A stretch of 7,259 bases of DNA from Candidatus Sifarchaeum marinoarchaea (lineage in GTDB: Archaea; Asgardarchaeota; Sifarchaeia; Borrarchaeales; Borrarchaeaceae): NCBI GenBank assembly GCA_016294985.1, contig JAECRW010000074.1, positions 1 to 7,259 of the forward strand, given 5' to 3'. The notes beneath the pieces were generated by a model that ran no database searches, had not been told where the DNA came from, and saw nothing but the letters and a program-made list of their open reading frames with translations. Below are positions 5,730-7,259 of the stretch, piece after piece. Positions within the stretch are counted from its first letter, which is position 1; each line of letters begins with the position of its first letter. Both the position numbers and the translations under genes were made by a program.

Positions 5730-6509
5730 TCATTGTCGGGATTCTTCTTCCTTGGATTCTTCTTTCTTAGATTCTTCTTTCTTGGATTCTTCTTTCTTAG
5801 ATTCTTCTTTCTTGGATTCTTCTTTCTTGGATTCTTCCTCAATTAATTCAGCAATCGGGCTTTCAATAATTTCTTCAAATTCCTCTTCGTCTATTTCTCC
5901 TTCTTCAGGTTCAGGTCTAGGAATGAATTTTACTTCGTCAGGAAGTACTCCATCAGGGAGCATAATTTTTACGGTGACACCAAGGACACCGCTTTTTCGC
6001 GGAACGTGAACTGTTGCTTGATCTACATATAGTAAAGCAGGCTCACCACACTTTGCAACAAAACCTTCTCTGAATTTCTCTGTTCGTGCTCGTTGACTTG
6101 TTATTTTTCCTTTAATAGTGATTTCTACGCCTCTTGCTCCTGCTTTCATTACTCGTCTTAAGACGCTATATCCCGCACGCCTAAAATGTATTCCTCGAAC
6201 TAATCCGCTAGCGATTCTCTGTACCATAACCTGCGCGTTTAACTCAGGCACTGGAATCTGGTTTACCTCGATCTGTGGGTTTTCGAGGTTAAATATGTTT
6301 TCAAGGTCATTAGTAAGTTGTTTAACGCTCCGACCTCGACGACCAATCACCATACCAGGACGCTCGGCAAAAATGACAACACGAGTGCCAAGCGGTGTCT
6401 TGTGAATTTCAAGCTTACTATATCCTGCACGTGCGAGTCTGCTTTTGAAATATTCGTCGATATTGTTTTGCAAAATACCTTTTTCTATAAAATGGTTTTT
6501 TGTTGGGAT
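5730..6509 (-). CDS. rps3: Small ribosomal subunit protein uS3 (S3), apparent ATC start and repetitive acidic/basic tail
   Basis: uS3 sits at the mRNA entry channel of the 30S. The body shows the KH domain with PGMVIGRRGRSVKQL (GRRG at residues 56-59) and the C-terminal S3 domain (VRGIHFRRAGYSVLRRVMKAGARGVEI, RTEKFREGFVA). The first conventional start is TTG at 6473, but this begins only four residues before IDEYF. The frame upstream stays open and encodes KNHFIEKGILQNN, which matches the N-terminus of archaeal S3. No ATG, GTG or TTG exists there before the in-frame TAA at 6531-6533. ATC at 6507-6509 gives the family length (259 residues) and has GGGGGG (6516-6521) six bases upstream. A caller limited to standard starts would report 5730-6473. 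The last 35 or so residues are a low-complexity KKEES repeat that is probably disordered. Confidence 0.93.
   Translation of the reverse strand: MPTKNHFIEKGILQNNIDEYFKSRLARAGYSKLEIHKTPLGTRVVIFAERPGMVIGRRGRSVKQLTNDLENIFNLENPQIEVNQIPVPELNAQVMVQRIASGLVRGIHFRRAGYSVLRRVMKAGARGVEITIKGKITSQRARTEKFREGFVAKCGEPALLYVDQATVHVPRKSGVLGVTVKIMLPDGVLPDEVKFIPRPEPEEGEIDEEEFEEIIESPIAELIEEESKKEESKKEESKKEESKKEESKKEESKEEESRQ
5736..5840 (-). repeat. 15-bp tandem repeat encoding the KKEES tail of S3
   Basis: Seven 15-bp units occur in a row. Five (5751-5825) differ only at one G/A position, and the two at the edges (5736-5750, 5826-5840) are degenerate. The G/A variant alternates, so 5751-5780 and 5781-5810 are identical 30-bp copies, which points to growth by duplication of a dimer. 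The unit length is a multiple of three and every unit encodes K/S/E residues, so copy-number change leaves the frame intact. Confidence 0.95.
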
Positions 6510-6521
6510 ATTTTTCCCCCC
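6507..6521 (-). promoter_or_regulatory. Ribosome binding site and ATC start of rps3
   Basis: On the minus strand GGGGGG (6521-6516), six bases, then ATC (6509-6507). G-U pairing would let the G run bind the CCUCC anti-SD. The spacing equals that seen at rps14 and rps4e here. The competing site, AAAGGT before TTG at 6473, has only three bases between motif and codon. Confidence 0.5.
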
Positions 6522-6538
6522 AGGGTTTGTTTAGGGAT

Positions 6539-6567
6539 TTTTACTGTTTAATCTTTCTTTTACTGTT
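6539..6567. repeat. Short direct repeat in the rpl22-rps3 spacer
   Basis: TTTTACTGTT occurs at 6539-6548 and again at 6558-6567, with a 19-base period. It lies in the 73-base spacer between rpl22 and rps3, the longest gap in the cluster. No known function is recognised; spacer drift or a protein or RNA binding site are both possible. Confidence 0.5.
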
Positions 6568-6582
6568 CTGATCACTCCTAGA

Positions 6583-7056
6583 TTACTGCTCTTCCACCAC
6601 GATTTCGATATGCGTGAGTGTCTTGAAGTACGGACTAGATCGTCCAAAGGCGCGGGGTATATAGTTCTTAATTTTCATAGCACGATGTGCTGCAATATGA
6701 ATAAGCCTACATCTATCGATATCAAGGCCTTTATATTCAGCGTTTGCTTCGACATTGTCTAATATAGTTAAGATAGCGCTTGCCGCCTTCACCGGGTAGG
6801 CGCCTGCGTACCATTTATTCAAGCCTTTATGATGCGGCTTTTTTCTTTTATAACGCTTTAAGGGTACCATTTTCTTCATATCAATAACTTCTTCGAGGAA
6901 TTCCTTAGCTTCATCAAGATCTAAGCCTTTTATTGCGTGACATATCTCTCTTGCAGCCTTCGATGATATTCTTAAGTCTCTGCCACTTGCTTTTGCCGTC
7001 CTGTCTGGATCGAGACCATACACTGAGTATCTATAATTGGGCATTTGAAATTCCAT
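6583..7056 (-). CDS. rpl22: Large ribosomal subunit protein uL22 (L22)
   Basis: The 157-residue protein is uL22, whose extended loop lines the peptide exit tunnel. Archaeal features are YSVYGLDPDRTAKASGRDLRIS, the KAAREICHAIKGL helix, VPLKRYKRKKPHHKG, AGAYPVKAASAIL, NAEYKGLD, and the C-terminal IPRAFGRSSPYFKTLTHIEIV. The start is either ATG at 7056 or ATG at 7044. Family N-termini begin close to the second (MPNYRYSV), and neither has a strong SD. It is the first gene of the cluster here: rps19, its usual upstream partner, is not in the 200 bases before it, and a TATA box is. Confidence 0.96.
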   Translation of the reverse strand: MEFQMPNYRYSVYGLDPDRTAKASGRDLRISSKAAREICHAIKGLDLDEAKEFLEEVIDMKKMVPLKRYKRKKPHHKGLNKWYAGAYPVKAASAILTILDNVEANAEYKGLDIDRCRLIHIAAHRAMKIKNYIPRAFGRSSPYFKTLTHIEIVVEEQ

Positions 7057-7075
7057 CCAACAAGTATTAAGGAAG

Positions 7076-7093
7076 AAGAACGTATCTGTTCTT
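7076..7093 (-). promoter_or_regulatory. Hairpin or palindromic site in the rpl22 leader
   Basis: AAGAAC (7076-7081) and GTTCTT (7088-7093) form a perfect 6-bp inverted repeat with a six-base loop, ending 19 bases before the rpl22 ATG at 7056. It could be an mRNA stem for autogenous control, as is common in ribosomal protein operons, or a DNA operator. Only the symmetry is seen. Confidence 0.35.
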
Positions 7094-7160
7094 AGAATAA
7101 TTGTGATTTTTACTTAATCTGTATAATCCTTCTATTAGTACCTGTGTCTATTTTTTGATA

Positions 7161-7170
7161 TATTTATAAA
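7161..7170 (-). promoter_or_regulatory. Archaeal TATA box upstream of rpl22
   Basis: Read on the minus strand, GAAACTTTTATAAATATATC (7176-7157) has a BRE-like GAAAC followed by the TATA box TTTATAAATA. Transcription would start near 7135-7140, giving a leader of about 80 bases before rpl22. The box is nearly symmetrical, so plus-strand use cannot be excluded. From 7171 to 7259 no gene can be supported on either strand; only short open frames with no recognisable motif are present. Confidence 0.5.
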
Positions 7171-7259
7171 AGTTTCTTCATGGGCGATTGATTTTTTTTC
7201 ATAGCTCTTCTGATGAAGGAATATGATCCCATATCACAAGAAACATAAGGAAAACTAAT

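Noticed and set aside
5736..5840. CRISPR-like array
   Set aside because: The units are directly adjacent with no spacers and encode the in-frame C-terminus of S3.
6474..6476. ATT directly before TTG as the rps3 start
   Set aside because: It would still omit the conserved KNHFIEKG segment and has no properly spaced SD.
6318..6551. Plus-strand open frame across the rps3 start
   Set aside because: It is a shadow of rps3 and the spacer with no SD or family resemblance.
7213..7248. ATG-started mini frame (11 codons) on the plus strand beyond the TATA box
   Set aside because: It is very short, lacks an SD, and cannot be told from chance in A/T-rich DNA.
7166..7259. Minus-strand open frames entering from the right edge as the end of an upstream gene
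   Set aside because: Two frames are open for 20-30 codons, but neither shows an S19 C-terminus or any other known motif. They are too short to support.

Overview
The window is archaeal chromosomal DNA. Eleven minus-strand genes run in the archaeal S10/spc ribosomal-protein order, transcribed right to left: rpl22, rps3, rpl29, the RNase P protein Rpp29 gene (rnp1), rps17, rpl14, rpl24, rps4e, rpl5, rps14, rps8 and rpl6 (twelve counting rnp1). S4e and Rpp29 do not occur in bacteria. Shine-Dalgarno (SD) motifs of the GGTGA/GGAGG type precede most genes, two genes start with TTG, and an archaeal TATA box lies upstream of rpl22. The lineage cannot be fixed by reading alone. The A+T-rich, SD-using, eIF1-less arrangement would fit an uncultivated mesophilic archaeon of the Thermoproteota/Bathyarchaeia, Asgard or methanogen type.

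Right edge (7057-7259): no gene is supported. The region holds a TATA box at 7161-7170 and a leader with a hairpin before rpl22. The usual upstream neighbour rps19 is absent, so the cluster appears to start its own transcription unit at rpl22. From 7056 down to 1498 the genes are tightly packed, with spacings from -4 to about 50 bases, and they encode small- and large-subunit proteins plus Rpp29. The one loose joint is rpl22-rps3. There rps3 lacks a conventional start codon at the position its conserved N-terminus requires and appears to begin at an ATC codon. The small zinc-ribbon gene rps14 (2502-2648, TTG start) lies in the gap between rpl5 and rps8.

Left part (about 40-1501): a tnpB-only IS200/IS605-type (IS1341-like) element sits head-on to the operon. 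It has a structured left end, its own TATA-like box, an intact RuvC/zinc-ribbon TnpB and a right-end hairpin that overlaps the tnpB stop codon. Its right-end TTCAC lies on the rpl6 stop codon: the element supplies TGA, and rejoining the flanks would give TAA, so L6 is unchanged. By the known biology of TnpB, the omega-RNA guide would be the last codons of rpl6 read in antisense. The element would therefore carry a guide against uninterrupted copies of an essential ribosomal gene. The genes that usually follow rpl6 (rpl32e, rpl19e, rpl18, rps5) are not seen in the 39 bases beyond the element, which instead hold an A/T inverted repeat and a T-rich tract on the minus strand.
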